The notes: generated from the sequence alone by a model not told the origin. 64,000 nucleotides of DNA from JAWLDA01 sp041686855 (GCA_041686855.1 JAWLDA010000005.1:1-64000), one strand, 5' to 3'. Positions 15,691 to 25,205 are shown, counted from the stretch's first letter. Program-made: numbers and translations.

Positions 15691-17910
15691 TTGACACGAC
15701 CGGATGCGTTATCAGAGTCCCTCCTGCGCGCCGCAGATCGCCAGGGGATTGATCTTGAGAGGGTGGTCGTCGCCGCGGCGGTTGACATGGCCCCTTCGGG
15801 TGGATTCCAGGAGGTGTGGATCGCCGCAGACTCGGAACAACTCCTACTTTGGGACGGTTCGACTCTGCGCGCGATTCCTATGAGCGCGATCGGCTCGGTC
15901 GAAGCGCAAGCGTTTGTCGGGAGCGGCGCCCTTGCAGCAGCCATCAACGATGAGTACGAGATTCTTTGTCGCTACACCAATACCCATGCCCGCAAGATGA
16001 CTCTGGTGGCTAAACTCCTCACCAAGCTGGCCAAGGGTGAAGTGTTGAGCGACGAAGACTTTGCCGACCACGAACGCTCGCAGTCGTGCCCCAAGTGTGG
16101 GCGCCTCTTCCCCGACCGGCGGCGTCAGCTTTGTCCGCACTGTCTTGATCGGCGCGCCCTCTCATTGCGAGTCTTCTCCTTTTTCGCAGGCTATCGCCTC
16201 CATGTCGTGGGCATCGTCTTGTTTATGCTCGCCGGCTCGGCGCTCAACCTTGCTACGCCGTATATTAACGGCCGCATCCTCTTTGACGAAGTGTTGACGC
16301 CGGGAGGAGCGTACGAAGGGCAGATTGTTCCGGTCGTCCTTCTCATGGCCGGACTCCAGCTGTTGGCCCTCGCGTTCAATGTGGGTCACCAGTGGGTCAA
16401 CGCCCAGATGACGGCGCAGGTGGTCGCTCAGGTGAAGAGCCGAGTGTACGAGGCGATGCAACGGCTCCACCTGGGATTTTTTACGAGTAAGCAGACCGGC
16501 GGTCTGATGGTGCGCGTCAACTCGGACTCGGGTAACCTTCAGTATTTCTTTCACGACGGTGTTCCCTATTTCATCGTCAACGCGATGCAAATCATCGGGA
16601 TTGTGGGGACCATGCTCCTTCTCAACTGGCGTCTCGCCTTGTTGCTGCTCGTCCCCATTCCAGTTTTGGTCTTTTATATGAGGCGAGCCTTTCCAAAGAT
16701 GTGGCGCCTCTTTTCAAGACGCCACCGCAAGCTGCGCTCGATGACGTCGGTGGTCAACGACGCCTTGACCGGTGTTCGCGTGGTCAAGGCCTTTGGTCGT
16801 GAGCAGCAAGAGATCGAACGCTTTGGCGCCAGCAACAAAGAGGTCTTCGCCATCACCCGCCAGACAGGTTACTTTACGTCGACCCTTTGGCCCACCATGA
16901 CCCTCTTGATCAACGTCGGCGGACTGATCGTGTGGGGTGTGGGCGGTTGGGACGTCCTTGATGGCCGCATCAGCTTGGGTACGTTGATCACCTTTACGCT
17001 CTACATCGGGATGTTGTACGGCCCTCTAGAGTTTATGACGCACATCGTGGACTGGTGGACAAATTGTATCAACTCAGCCCAGCGTATCTTTGAGATCCTC
17101 GACTCAGTCCCCGATGTCTTAGAGAAGCAGGACCCCGTACGGCTTCGACCGTTGCGGGGGGAGGTCGAGTTACGAGACGTGCACTTTAGTTACGAGCCAA
17201 ACAAGCCCGTCCTTAAAGGTGTGAGCTTTCACGCCCGCGCCGGTGAGGTGATCGGAATCGTCGGCAAATCGGGGGCCGGAAAGTCGACGTTGGCCAACTT
17301 GATCAGTCGGCTCTACGACGTGGACAAGGGAACCATTCTGATCGACGGTGTCGACATCCGTGACATCGCGCTCCAAGACCTGCGGGATCAGATTGGTATG
17401 GTCCTACAAGATACATACCTCTTTCATGGTAGCGTCGCTGCGAACATCGCCTATGCCAAACCGGAGGCGTCGCGCGAAGAGATTATCCAGGCGGCCATGA
17501 TCGCAAACGCGCACGATTTCATCATGAAGCTCCCCGACGGTTACGAGACCGTGATCGGCCACAAGGGACAAAACCTGTCAGGCGGAGAGCGCCAGCGCAT
17601 CTCGATCGCTCGAGCGGTCCTACACAACCCGCGCATCTTGATCCTCGACGAGGCGACGGCCTCGGTCGACACGCAGACCGAACGCCAAGTCCAAGAGGCG
17701 TTGGAGCGTCTGGTTCGGGGGCGGACCACCTTCTCGATCGCCCACCGGTTGTCCACGTTGCGCAACGCGGACCGGCTCATCGTCATCGATAAAGGTGAGG
17801 TGGCCGAGATCGGGACGCACGACGAGCTTGATGCCAAGCAAGGCATCTACCACAATCTGCGCACCAAGCAGGAAGAGGCGCTGGCGATTCGCGGCGTGGT
17901 GAACGAGTAG
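15691..17910 (+). CDS. ABC exporter half-transporter with N-terminal zinc ribbon
   Basis: About 739 residues. The first ~130 residues form a soluble domain that looks PH-like, then a zinc ribbon (C133/C136 and C148/C151), six transmembrane helices of the type IV ABC exporter fold, and a nucleotide-binding domain with Walker A GKSGAGKST, signature LSGGERQR and ILDEATASVD. TTG 15691 is preferred because GAGGTG lies nine bases upstream; GTG 15679 has no such site. It is followed by a DUF1854 gene and a second similar exporter, probably its heterodimer partner. Substrate unknown. Some DUF1854/ABC pairs elsewhere accompany cyanophycin genes; none is visible here. Confidence 0.88.
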   Translation: MTRPDALSESLLRAADRQGIDLERVVVAAAVDMAPSGGFQEVWIAADSEQLLLWDGSTLRAIPMSAIGSVEAQAFVGSGALAAAINDEYEILCRYTNTHARKMTLVAKLLTKLAKGEVLSDEDFADHERSQSCPKCGRLFPDRRRQLCPHCLDRRALSLRVFSFFAGYRLHVVGIVLFMLAGSALNLATPYINGRILFDEVLTPGGAYEGQIVPVVLLMAGLQLLALAFNVGHQWVNAQMTAQVVAQVKSRVYEAMQRLHLGFFTSKQTGGLMVRVNSDSGNLQYFFHDGVPYFIVNAMQIIGIVGTMLLLNWRLALLLLVPIPVLVFYMRRAFPKMWRLFSRRHRKLRSMTSVVNDALTGVRVVKAFGREQQEIERFGASNKEVFAITRQTGYFTSTLWPTMTLLINVGGLIVWGVGGWDVLDGRISLGTLITFTLYIGMLYGPLEFMTHIVDWWTNCINSAQRIFEILDSVPDVLEKQDPVRLRPLRGEVELRDVHFSYEPNKPVLKGVSFHARAGEVIGIVGKSGAGKSTLANLISRLYDVDKGTILIDGVDIRDIALQDLRDQIGMVLQDTYLFHGSVAANIAYAKPEASREEIIQAAMIANAHDFIMKLPDGYETVIGHKGQNLSGGERQRISIARAVLHNPRILILDEATASVDTQTERQVQEALERLVRGRTTFSIAHRLSTLRNADRLIVIDKGEVAEIGTHDELDAKQGIYHNLRTKQEEALAIRGVVNE

Positions 17911-17931
17911 CGCGAGCTGAGGTGGTTTAGA

Positions 17932-18444
17932 GTGCAAATCGAAGGCTTGTCCGAATTCGTCAGTATTGAGTATCTCGATCCCGGCACAGCTAAGTTTGGC
18001 CGTACTCCAGGCGGGTTTTTACGGCTGGAACTCAACGGCACAACGCACGAGCGCGTGGCGCTCTTTCGCACGTTCCCGTTCTCGTATGAGCAAGAGTACA
18101 TCTCGGTACGCGATATGGAAGGTGCGGAGATTGGGATCATCAGAGATATGAATGAGTTTGAACCCGACGTCGTGGCTGCGTTCCGGGAGGAGCTTGAGCG
18201 GCGCTACTTCGCGCCCACCGTCACACGCATCAAGAGTCTGAAAGAAGAGTTCGGCTACGCGTACTGGGATGTAGAGACTGATTCCGGCCCGCGTCGCTTT
18301 ACGGTGAGAGATATGCAGCAGAGTCTGCTGCTGCTCTCGGCGGAGCACGTGCTGATTGTGGATATCGACGGCAATCGGTTTGATATTCCCGACTACACCA
18401 AGCTCGACCCGGTGAGTCGGAAGTACATCGACGATCTTTTGTGA
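17932..18444 (+). CDS. DUF1854 family protein
   Basis: A 170-residue soluble protein matching DUF1854, with the conserved sequence VRDMEGAEIGIIRDM, EELERRYFAP, the GYAYWDVETDSGPRRF block and VDIDGNRFDIPD near the end. The family has no established biochemistry and commonly lies beside ABC exporters; here it is sandwiched between two, with gaps of 21 and 9 bases. An accessory or regulatory subunit of the exporter is the simplest inference. GTG 17932 is the start. Confidence 0.88.
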   Translation: MQIEGLSEFVSIEYLDPGTAKFGRTPGGFLRLELNGTTHERVALFRTFPFSYEQEYISVRDMEGAEIGIIRDMNEFEPDVVAAFREELERRYFAPTVTRIKSLKEEFGYAYWDVETDSGPRRFTVRDMQQSLLLLSAEHVLIVDIDGNRFDIPDYTKLDPVSRKYIDDLL

Positions 18445-18453
18445 GGGGTTACT

Positions 18454-20682
18454 TTGGCACGTGAGCTAACGCAAGATCGACGTCAAGGGAGCGCGCACAC
18501 CCCCGAGGGGAGCGGCGGGCAACTCTTACCCGCCGATATCTCACACAGCGGCTCGTTTCAGACGGGATGGGTGAGCTGGGACGAGCGCGCTTTACGCCTG
18601 CTCAAAGAGGATGGAGGAACGGCAGAAGAGATTCTCCTGTCGTCGGTCCAGAGCTTTGAGGTGCGCGGACTGGTTGGCAACGGACTCCTCGAAGCGAAGA
18701 TTGATAGCGAGGATCGACTGGTCGCTCGGTTTAGTCTCGCGCATCTGCCGCGTTACACGGCGTTGGCTCGCTACCTGAATGCCGTGATCGCCGGGGAGGC
18801 GCGCGGCCCGATCGAGTTGCCCGAGGAGAACATCTGCCCAAAGTGTGGGAAACGGCTCCCCGAGGGGACGCGCGTCTGTAGGACGTGCATCAACAAGTTG
18901 CAGGTGTTAGGGCGGCTTTTAGGTGTGGCGAAGCCGTATACAACGTTAATGCTGCTCGCTTTGGCCCTGCTCTGGGGAGTTACCGGGCTACGCCTCGTTG
19001 TACCGCAGATCAGCCGCCTTCTGATCGACAACGTGCTGCGCCCCGAGGTGAAGAGCCTCTCTCTCCTTCTCACCTTTGTTGGGCTGCTTGCTTTGAGTCA
19101 GGTCATGATTCAGTTGATCGGTTTGGCCCGAGGGCGAATCATGGCCAACCTCTCGGCGGCGCTCTCGCGCGACTTGCGGGCGATGGTCTACGACAAGTTG
19201 CAAATGCTCTCGCTCAACGACGTCGCGCAGCGCAAAACCGGTGACTTGATGAATCGAGTCACTCAGGACACGGGACGTATCCAAAACTTCATTCAACACC
19301 ACCTGTTCATGGGGTTAAACGAGGCCCTGATCTTTATCGGTATCTCGGTGCTCATCTTCTCTTATAGTTGGAGACTGGCGCTCTTGGTGCTGCTCCCCGC
19401 CCCCTTTGTCGTCTATATCGTCCGTAAGATTTGGCGCAAAATCTTCCTCATGTTCCGCCGTCAGTGGCGTAAGGAAGATCGGGTGAACTCGCTCTTGCAA
19501 GACGTGCTGAGTGGCATCCGCGTCGTCAAGGCGTTCGGTCAGGAGAAGCGTGAGTCCGAGCGGTTCGTCACACACACCCAGGAGTTCGCGCGTGTGAGCA
19601 CCCGCAACGAGCGCACCTTTAACACCGTCTTCCCGATGATCGGCTACATTCTTGGGATCGGCAACTTTCTGGTCCTCTACTACGGTGGTCACCTTGTGCT
19701 CGGCGGTCAAATGGGCTTTGGTGAGCTGTTGCAGTTTAGTCAATACGCGGCCATGCTGTACGGGCCCTTGCGCTTTATCAGCTTCTTCCCCCGGTGGTTT
19801 ACCGAAGCGATGACCGCGACCGAGCGCATCTTTGAAGTTGTCGATGTGGAACCGAATGTGAGCGATCGGCCGGATCCCGTTCACCACCAGGTAAAAGGCG
19901 AGGTGACGATTAAGGATGTCACCTTTGGCTATAAGGTGCACGAGCCGGTGGTGGAGCGGGTGAGCCTTCACGTGAAACCAGGCGAGACCATTGGGTTGGT
20001 GGGACACTCCGGCGCCGGAAAGTCGACTCTCATTAACCTGATTGCTCGTTTTTACGATGTGAATGAGGGCGCGATCTTGATCGACGGCATCGACATCCGC
20101 GACTTTGCCCAACAGACGCTGCGCTCCCAAATCGGCGTCGTCTTGCAGGAGACATTCCTCTTTTCGGGCACTATCGCTGCGAACATCGCGTACGCCAAGC
20201 CTGACGCCACCCCCGACGAGATCATTCGGGCCGCCAAGATAGCCAACGCCCACGACTTTATCGTCCGCTTTAACGACGGGTACGACACGTACGTCGGGGA
20301 GCGGGGTCAGCGACTCTCCGGGGGTGAGCGCCAGCGCATCTCGATTGCCCGGGCGATCTTGCACGATCCCAAGATTCTCATCCTTGATGAGGCGACGGCT
20401 TCCATGGATACGGAGACCGAGTATCAGATTCAGGAGGCCTTAGGTCGACTCATCAAGAATCGAACCACCTTTGCGATCGCCCACCGCCTCTCCACTTTGC
20501 GCAACGCCAACCGCCTCGTCGTCCTCGACAAGGGTCGAGTTGCCGAAGTGGGTTCGCATGATGAGTTGATGGAGACGCAAGGGATTTACTACGGGCTGGT
20601 GACGGCCCAACGACAGATGTCACAAATTCAACCGGTCTCCAGCGGAACTCCCGCTACCAACGGGGCGGCTCCGGCTGGATAG
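18454..20682 (+). CDS. ABC exporter half-transporter with N-terminal zinc ribbon (second)
   Basis: A 742-residue paralogue of the gene at 15691 with the same order: soluble N-terminal domain, zinc ribbon (C128/C131, C142/C145), six-helix exporter domain and ATPase domain (GHSGAGKST, LSGGERQR, ILDEATASMD). Both ATPase sites look catalytically complete, unlike many heterodimeric exporters in which one is degenerate. TTG 18454 follows gaggggttac. The C-terminal 20 residues are a low-complexity Ser/Thr/Ala/Pro tail. Probably a heterodimer with the first exporter, with the DUF1854 protein as partner. Confidence 0.88.
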   Translation: MARELTQDRRQGSAHTPEGSGGQLLPADISHSGSFQTGWVSWDERALRLLKEDGGTAEEILLSSVQSFEVRGLVGNGLLEAKIDSEDRLVARFSLAHLPRYTALARYLNAVIAGEARGPIELPEENICPKCGKRLPEGTRVCRTCINKLQVLGRLLGVAKPYTTLMLLALALLWGVTGLRLVVPQISRLLIDNVLRPEVKSLSLLLTFVGLLALSQVMIQLIGLARGRIMANLSAALSRDLRAMVYDKLQMLSLNDVAQRKTGDLMNRVTQDTGRIQNFIQHHLFMGLNEALIFIGISVLIFSYSWRLALLVLLPAPFVVYIVRKIWRKIFLMFRRQWRKEDRVNSLLQDVLSGIRVVKAFGQEKRESERFVTHTQEFARVSTRNERTFNTVFPMIGYILGIGNFLVLYYGGHLVLGGQMGFGELLQFSQYAAMLYGPLRFISFFPRWFTEAMTATERIFEVVDVEPNVSDRPDPVHHQVKGEVTIKDVTFGYKVHEPVVERVSLHVKPGETIGLVGHSGAGKSTLINLIARFYDVNEGAILIDGIDIRDFAQQTLRSQIGVVLQETFLFSGTIAANIAYAKPDATPDEIIRAAKIANAHDFIVRFNDGYDTYVGERGQRLSGGERQRISIARAILHDPKILILDEATASMDTETEYQIQEALGRLIKNRTTFAIAHRLSTLRNANRLVVLDKGRVAEVGSHDELMETQGIYYGLVTAQRQMSQIQPVSSGTPATNGAAPAG

Positions 20683-20709
20683 ATCCGGGACAAGGAGATG
20701 GAACGACGA

Positions 20710-21000
20710 ATGGTTGAGCACATTGTCTTGTTTAAGTTGAAGCCTGAGGTCGGCGAAGCGAAGAAGGAGGAGCTGGTCGAGGCGTTGCGCGGCCTTAAGG
20801 GCCGCACACCGGGAATGGTGGACTTGTCCGCCGGGGAGACGTTTACGGACCGGCACAACGGGTATACGGTCGGCCTCGTTGTTCGCTTCGAAGACAAAGC
20901 ATCGTTGGAGGCCTATGGTCCGCATCCGGCCCACGTACCTGTTAAGGAGCTGGCCGGCGAGCTCTCCGAGTCGATCATCGCCGTCGACTACGAGTTTTAA
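20710..21000 (+). CDS. Dabb (stress-responsive A/B barrel) family protein
   Basis: A 96-residue single-domain protein; the start MVEHIVLFKLKP and later DLSAGETFTDRHNGYTVGLV match the Dabb family of dimeric alpha+beta barrels. Function is not defined for most bacterial members. ATG 20710 is chosen because AAGGAG ends 12 bases before it, whereas the ATG at 20698 directly abuts that site. It lies 27 bases behind the second exporter on the same strand and is possibly co-transcribed. Confidence 0.88.
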   Translation: MVEHIVLFKLKPEVGEAKKEELVEALRGLKGRTPGMVDLSAGETFTDRHNGYTVGLVVRFEDKASLEAYGPHPAHVPVKELAGELSESIIAVDYEF

Positions 21001-21045
21001 AGAGCTCGCCTGTCGTTAACATGTGCGGGTGCGACTAAATGCGAT

Positions 21046-22029
21046 TTAAAATGGCGGCGGGAGCTCTAGGGCCTGGGCTACCGCTTCTATTTTTTGGGCG
21101 CTACTGGAGCCAAAGGGAATGCCCGAAGTGCGGTATTCCTGCTCCTTCGCCGCTTCAGGGCCTCCAGGGAGTTGGGCAACGTCGGCGCCGGGCATAGGCC
21201 GCATGGCTCGTACCCGGCGAATGTACTCGTCGACTTCGGTCTTAAATTGATCTGCGGGCATGAACCGATTGATGTCGATGGCGATATAGAGTGATCCCTG
21301 ATTGGCGCCGCTAAACGTCCGGTCGGCTCGATCCGGATCCACGGGCACACCGGCAAGGAATCCGCCGAGGATTTGACACATCGCCCCCAATCCCAAGCTT
21401 CGGTAGACCGTACCCGGCGCCAGCTCAAAGAGTTGGTCGACGTGTGGGGAACTCGTGTAAAAGTCGTGCATGGTGCCGAAGTCGAGGACGACAGCGTGCT
21501 CCTCGCCTTCGGGGATGGCAAAAGTCATCGGCGACCCGCCGCCGGCTTGAAGGACGAGCTGATCGCTTTTTAGATGCAACTGATGACCTGAGGTACCGTA
21601 GCAGATGAGCCCCTGCTCGGCCGGGATGCGAGAGTAGAGCCCCGCTGCGCCGATGTGTCCGTGGTTGCGCGTGAGAACGGCCGCGATCCCCTGACTCTTG
21701 GCTTTGTCGGCCAGTAACTCGGCCGCCATTTGCGCAGGTAGATAGCCGAGTCCACCGTCGCCGTCGACGATCGCCGTGCTCCCTGAGTCGTCGACGATCC
21801 GCACGTGGGGGCGCGGGTTTAACTCTCCGTTTTGAAACTGGCGCACGTAGATGCCGATGCGTTCAGTTCCGTGACTCACCACGCCGCGCAAATCGTTTCG
21901 CACGATTAACGTTGCGATGGCGTCCGCGTCGGCCGGGGTCATCTCGAGACGTTGAAAAACTTGCGATGCAAAGTGGTGCAGTCGCTCGGGTTGGACCCGT
22001 GCGACTACCTCTTTCGGCGGTGTATTCAT
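21046..22029 (-). CDS. Ldh family (malate/L-lactate dehydrogenase type) oxidoreductase
   Basis: A 327-residue NAD(P)-dependent dehydrogenase of the Ldh2/YlbC/DpkA family, distinct from classical lactate dehydrogenase. The conserved catalytic histidine segment is RGVVSHGTERI, and RNHGHIGAAGLYSR is the nucleotide-proximal motif. Members reduce or oxidise 2-oxo acids, ureidoglycolate, 2,3-diketogulonate or cyclic imines. Its ATG overlaps the stop of the sialidase-like gene upstream (ATGA), so it is last in a coupled four-gene operon. A 2-keto acid released by the DapA-like lyase is a plausible substrate; this is inference. Confidence 0.85.
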   Translation of the reverse strand: MNTPPKEVVARVQPERLHHFASQVFQRLEMTPADADAIATLIVRNDLRGVVSHGTERIGIYVRQFQNGELNPRPHVRIVDDSGSTAIVDGDGGLGYLPAQMAAELLADKAKSQGIAAVLTRNHGHIGAAGLYSRIPAEQGLICYGTSGHQLHLKSDQLVLQAGGGSPMTFAIPEGEEHAVVLDFGTMHDFYTSSPHVDQLFELAPGTVYRSLGLGAMCQILGGFLAGVPVDPDRADRTFSGANQGSLYIAIDINRFMPADQFKTEVDEYIRRVRAMRPMPGADVAQLPGGPEAAKEQEYRTSGIPFGSSSAQKIEAVAQALELPPPF

Positions 22030-23072
22030 GATACGTCACCCCGATCTTCAAATTCGATTGCAAACTGATGAAACCGGATTCGCTCTCGTTTCCAGGTGTA
22101 ACAGAGCGCCACTCCTCCGGGGACAGCGATGATGGCGGGGTAGGAATACTCACCCGGTTCGTCCTCCAAGACAAACTCCGTCTTCCAGTGCTCGCCGTTG
22201 TCGACTGAGAGCGCTAGCCACAGCGGAGTGCGACCTTGAGTCGTCGGCGTATAGACGAGGGCGACAGCAGAGTGTTTGGAGTCAGTGCCCGGAGCGCTGC
22301 TCGCGGCATTTAGAGAGACGGCGTCAATGCCTGAGTTGTTGTTGGGAAGGTTGGTGAGACGGGGAACGCTCCACGTTCGCCCACCGTCCTCGGAATCACT
22401 GCGGCAGATCCGACCGATTCCGCGGCTTCGTAAGAGCGCGTGCACATGGCCAGGTTCACTCTCCCAAAGCGTGGGCTGGATGACCCCTTTGGGATGGCCC
22501 GGCACGGAGAGCTTCTCCGACGCCGTCCAGGTCATCCCCTGATCCTCACTTCGCTCGATGACGCAGTACCACTCGTCATCCGTCTCCACAGAGCTCGGGG
22601 CGAGCCACGTCCCATCTTGCAGTGTGATTGACTTATTTTTAATGGGGCCTAGAATGCCCTCAGGGAGTGGTTGTGGGTCGCTCCAACTTTGGGTGCGGTC
22701 GCGGCTTTGCATCACGTAACTCCACCACTCCCGCGGATTGGGACCGACTCGGTAGTAGAGGAGGAGCTCCGATTGGGCGCCACCAGCTTCAGTCGGCCGA
22801 GGGGCAAAGAGGACCGGATTCCAAGTGGGGTACTGGGAATCGTCCGCCACTCTTCGCGGTGGCGTCCAGCCACTCTCCGTGCGCTCGGAGAGCCAGATGG
22901 CGACGTCCGGCGCGCCTTCGCGTGTGCCCCCAAACCACGCGCAGGCGATTCGTCCGTCTGGTAGCTGTACTAGCGTCGATGCGTGGACTTGAGCAAAGGG
23001 CATCGATCCTTGGAAGACGAATTCGGAGGCGTGCCTCCGTGCTCTTGGGGAGTTGGCGAATGAGTGCGTCAT
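22026..23072 (-). CDS. Sialidase-fold (BNR repeat) protein
   Basis: A 348-residue beta-propeller of the predicted neuraminidase type (COG4692). Asp-box motifs are visible as SEDQGMTWT, SDSEDGGRTW and SVDNGEHW, and the N-terminal block has IACAWFGGTREG. There is no signal peptide, so it should be cytoplasmic, unlike typical secreted sialidases. ATG 23072 follows gaggtgatcgcaacgct; the open frame upstream is noise. It overlaps the dehydrogenase gene by four bases and follows another sialidase-fold gene by 20 bases. The actual glycosidic substrate is unknown. Confidence 0.85.
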   Translation of the reverse strand: MTHSFANSPRARRHASEFVFQGSMPFAQVHASTLVQLPDGRIACAWFGGTREGAPDVAIWLSERTESGWTPPRRVADDSQYPTWNPVLFAPRPTEAGGAQSELLLYYRVGPNPREWWSYVMQSRDRTQSWSDPQPLPEGILGPIKNKSITLQDGTWLAPSSVETDDEWYCVIERSEDQGMTWTASEKLSVPGHPKGVIQPTLWESEPGHVHALLRSRGIGRICRSDSEDGGRTWSVPRLTNLPNNNSGIDAVSLNAASSAPGTDSKHSAVALVYTPTTQGRTPLWLALSVDNGEHWKTEFVLEDEPGEYSYPAIIAVPGGVALCYTWKRERIRFHQFAIEFEDRGDVS

Positions 23073-23092
23073 AGCGTTGCGATCACCTCGAA

Positions 23093-24280
23093 TTAGTAGA
23101 CAAGCTTTCGAAAGCGTTTCACCCGGTGCAGCGAGATGATATCGCCGTCGTGAGCGGACTTGGCGGCGGCGGTGCCTGAACGACTGAGCACGAGCAAGTC
23201 GTCGCCGTCGACCACGGCGGACGCATAGTGCCGGGCTTGCTCCTTGCTCTTGCCCACCGCGACAAGGCCCGCCATCTGCCAATCGAATAGATTGGTCGAG
23301 TAGTGGAGTGCAAGTCGATGGCGTTCGTACGGGCCGCTGAGGGAGTCCGTCGAATGGCTGGAGACCAACCAGTACAACGAGCTTGGTTCGTCATAGAGGA
23401 TGTAAAACTTCATGTGCCCCCCGGGACAGGGGAGGTAGGCGATGGTCCTGCCGGAAGGCGCCTTGGCGGTGTCGAGCGCCAGGCGGCCCCCGTCCTCAGT
23501 CACCTTGGCAATGCAGGCAAGGTTGGGTGGGACATTGGCGGCGCGCATCCAGAGATAAAAGGTGGATCCCTCGGGATCGTACCACGGATGGTTGGGATCA
23601 TGAATGGCGACGAGGTTCGCCTCGAACCAGCCAGCTGTGCCCTGCTTAAAGGGTATGCCTACCATGGCCGGCGCCCCGCCAATCAGGTCGATCCACATTC
23701 GCGGCGGTGAGAGCGTCCAGCTCTCGCGGCGCGTCAGGTCGGCGTTTACCGGTGCGGACATGACGACGGGCGCGAGCGTCGCCTGTTTCCAGCTGTTAGG
23801 AGGGCCGACCAGCTTCTCCATGACAAGGTAGACGCGGTCGTTGGCGTAGACGACGCTGCAGGCCGACTGATGCCACCACTCATCCTCCGTCAGGTTTGTG
23901 GACGCCGACCAACTCTCCCCCTGGTCATTGGAGCGGATAATGCGTAAGTCGCCGGCGTGCCCAAGGATGTAGATGGAGTCTCCGGCGACAAACGGACGGG
24001 CGTGAAAGAAGGGGAAGCGCCCGACCTCTCTCCACGTCTCGCCCCCGTCATCGGAGATAAAGATGATCCCTTGCCATGGGTGGGGGCCTTCGCCGCGCAA
24101 CCCTTTGGGGCCCGGGAGATCCTTGACGCCGGGGCCGCCGACATCCATCGTGGCGATGAGCCGACCGGAGGAGAGGCGAATGATCCCGGGGGTGTAAGCG
24201 TACACGTTCTTGGGGTCGGGTGAGGTGAACAGCGTGACGAAGTCATCCGCCAGAAGCGGCACTTTAGGCACCGCGGGCAT
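23093..24280 (-). CDS. Sialidase/exo-alpha-sialidase-like protein
   Basis: A 395-residue beta-propeller protein with Asp boxes SDDGGETWR and SNDQGESWS and the strand-rich repeats typical of sialidase folds. No signal peptide is visible. ATG 24280 is used, with GAGGGGG about ten bases upstream; a TTG 21 bases earlier is less likely. It overlaps the end of the DapA-like gene by 17 bases. It is only distantly similar to the neighbouring propeller, so the pair may act on the same compound at successive steps or bind it without hydrolysis. Confidence 0.78.
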   Translation of the reverse strand: MPAVPKVPLLADDFVTLFTSPDPKNVYAYTPGIIRLSSGRLIATMDVGGPGVKDLPGPKGLRGEGPHPWQGIIFISDDGGETWREVGRFPFFHARPFVAGDSIYILGHAGDLRIIRSNDQGESWSASTNLTEDEWWHQSACSVVYANDRVYLVMEKLVGPPNSWKQATLAPVVMSAPVNADLTRRESWTLSPPRMWIDLIGGAPAMVGIPFKQGTAGWFEANLVAIHDPNHPWYDPEGSTFYLWMRAANVPPNLACIAKVTEDGGRLALDTAKAPSGRTIAYLPCPGGHMKFYILYDEPSSLYWLVSSHSTDSLSGPYERHRLALHYSTNLFDWQMAGLVAVGKSKEQARHYASAVVDGDDLLVLSRSGTAAAKSAHDGDIISLHRVKRFRKLVY

Positions 24281-25205
24281 TGCCAAGCGCCCCCTCGTCA
24301 ATGAGCCGGGTGAAGCCGTTGTACCACGTTGTCAGTGCCTGACGCACCTCCGCAGACGCTTCGACCGGCCAGCGGGATGTCGCCGGGAACGGAAGACCCC
24401 TTTGGCGAAGTAGTTCCTTGGCGAGCACGGGGTGGGCGATGCGCAGGATTGCGTCGAGGAAGACGAGTTGAGCGTGGAGCGCACGGGCAAAGTCGCTGTG
24501 AGGAGCGCGTTGGGCCGCTTGCCAGTAGGCGACTACGAGATCAGCGGCCGCGCTCGAAGTGATGGCCATCGTGCCCCGTGCGCCGGCAGCGATCGCTTCC
24601 GGGAGGTACGGTGTGTTGGCCTGGTAAACGATTGCGTCGGGCGCCGCCTGGATCTTCTGTGTGATCCCTGTGACGGTGCACGTCGTATCTTTAATGCCCA
24701 TCACCCCGTAATCATCGACGAGCCGGCCGAAGCTCTCGTGTGACAGGTGGTAGTAGCTCACCTGGGGCCACTCGTAGACAAAGACGGGCAGGCTGGCGAC
24801 CCGAGCGAGTTGAGCGAAGTGCGCCTCGAGTGCCGCCGGATCGCGCCCCAATCCGTCAGGGGGAACGAGGACGACAGCGGCCACGCCTGTCTCTTCGATT
24901 CGGCGGAGCTCATCGGCGTGTTTGGACCAGTCCGGATCGAGGTTGGCCGTCGCAAGGACAGGTGTTTCCCCGGCGCGCGCGACCGCGCGTCGTGCCAGTT
25001 CGAGGCGCTCTCTGAGCGTGAGCCATTTCATCTCGCTCGTGCCGCAGACGGCAAAGAGGCCATTCGGTCGGTGTTGTAACTGCCAGTCGACGTATGTGTC
25101 GTAGAGGGACCAGTCAATCGAGCGATCCTGATTAAACGGGGTGAGGAGCAGGGAGATGACGCCCGCAAATAGAGAAGCGCCCGCGGGCTTTTTATTGCCT
25201 GTCAC
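24264..25205 (-). CDS. Dihydrodipicolinate synthase family (DapA/NanA-like) lyase
   Basis: A 313-residue class I aldolase of the DHDPS/N-acetylneuraminate lyase family. The Schiff-base lysine lies in GIKDTTCT and the catalytic tyrosine in FVYEWP; the substrate-binding segment VCGTSEMKWLT replaces the usual GTTGE motif of DapA, so lysine biosynthesis is unlikely. Association with two sialidase-fold proteins suggests cleavage of a sugar acid to pyruvate plus an aldehyde or sugar. GTG 25205 follows AAGGTG by about eight bases; GTG 25214 is an alternative. First gene of the leftward operon. Confidence 0.85.
   Translation of the reverse strand: MTGNKKPAGASLFAGVISLLLTPFNQDRSIDWSLYDTYVDWQLQHRPNGLFAVCGTSEMKWLTLRERLELARRAVARAGETPVLATANLDPDWSKHADELRRIEETGVAAVVLVPPDGLGRDPAALEAHFAQLARVASLPVFVYEWPQVSYYHLSHESFGRLVDDYGVMGIKDTTCTVTGITQKIQAAPDAIVYQANTPYLPEAIAAGARGTMAITSSAAADLVVAYWQAAQRAPHSDFARALHAQLVFLDAILRIAHPVLAKELLRQRGLPFPATSRWPVEASAEVRQALTTWYNGFTRLIDEGALGNARGA

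Noticed and set aside
19315..20364. A 349-codon open frame antisense to the second ABC exporter
   Set aside because: Shadow of the exporter ATPase-coding strand; no domain and no ribosome-binding context.
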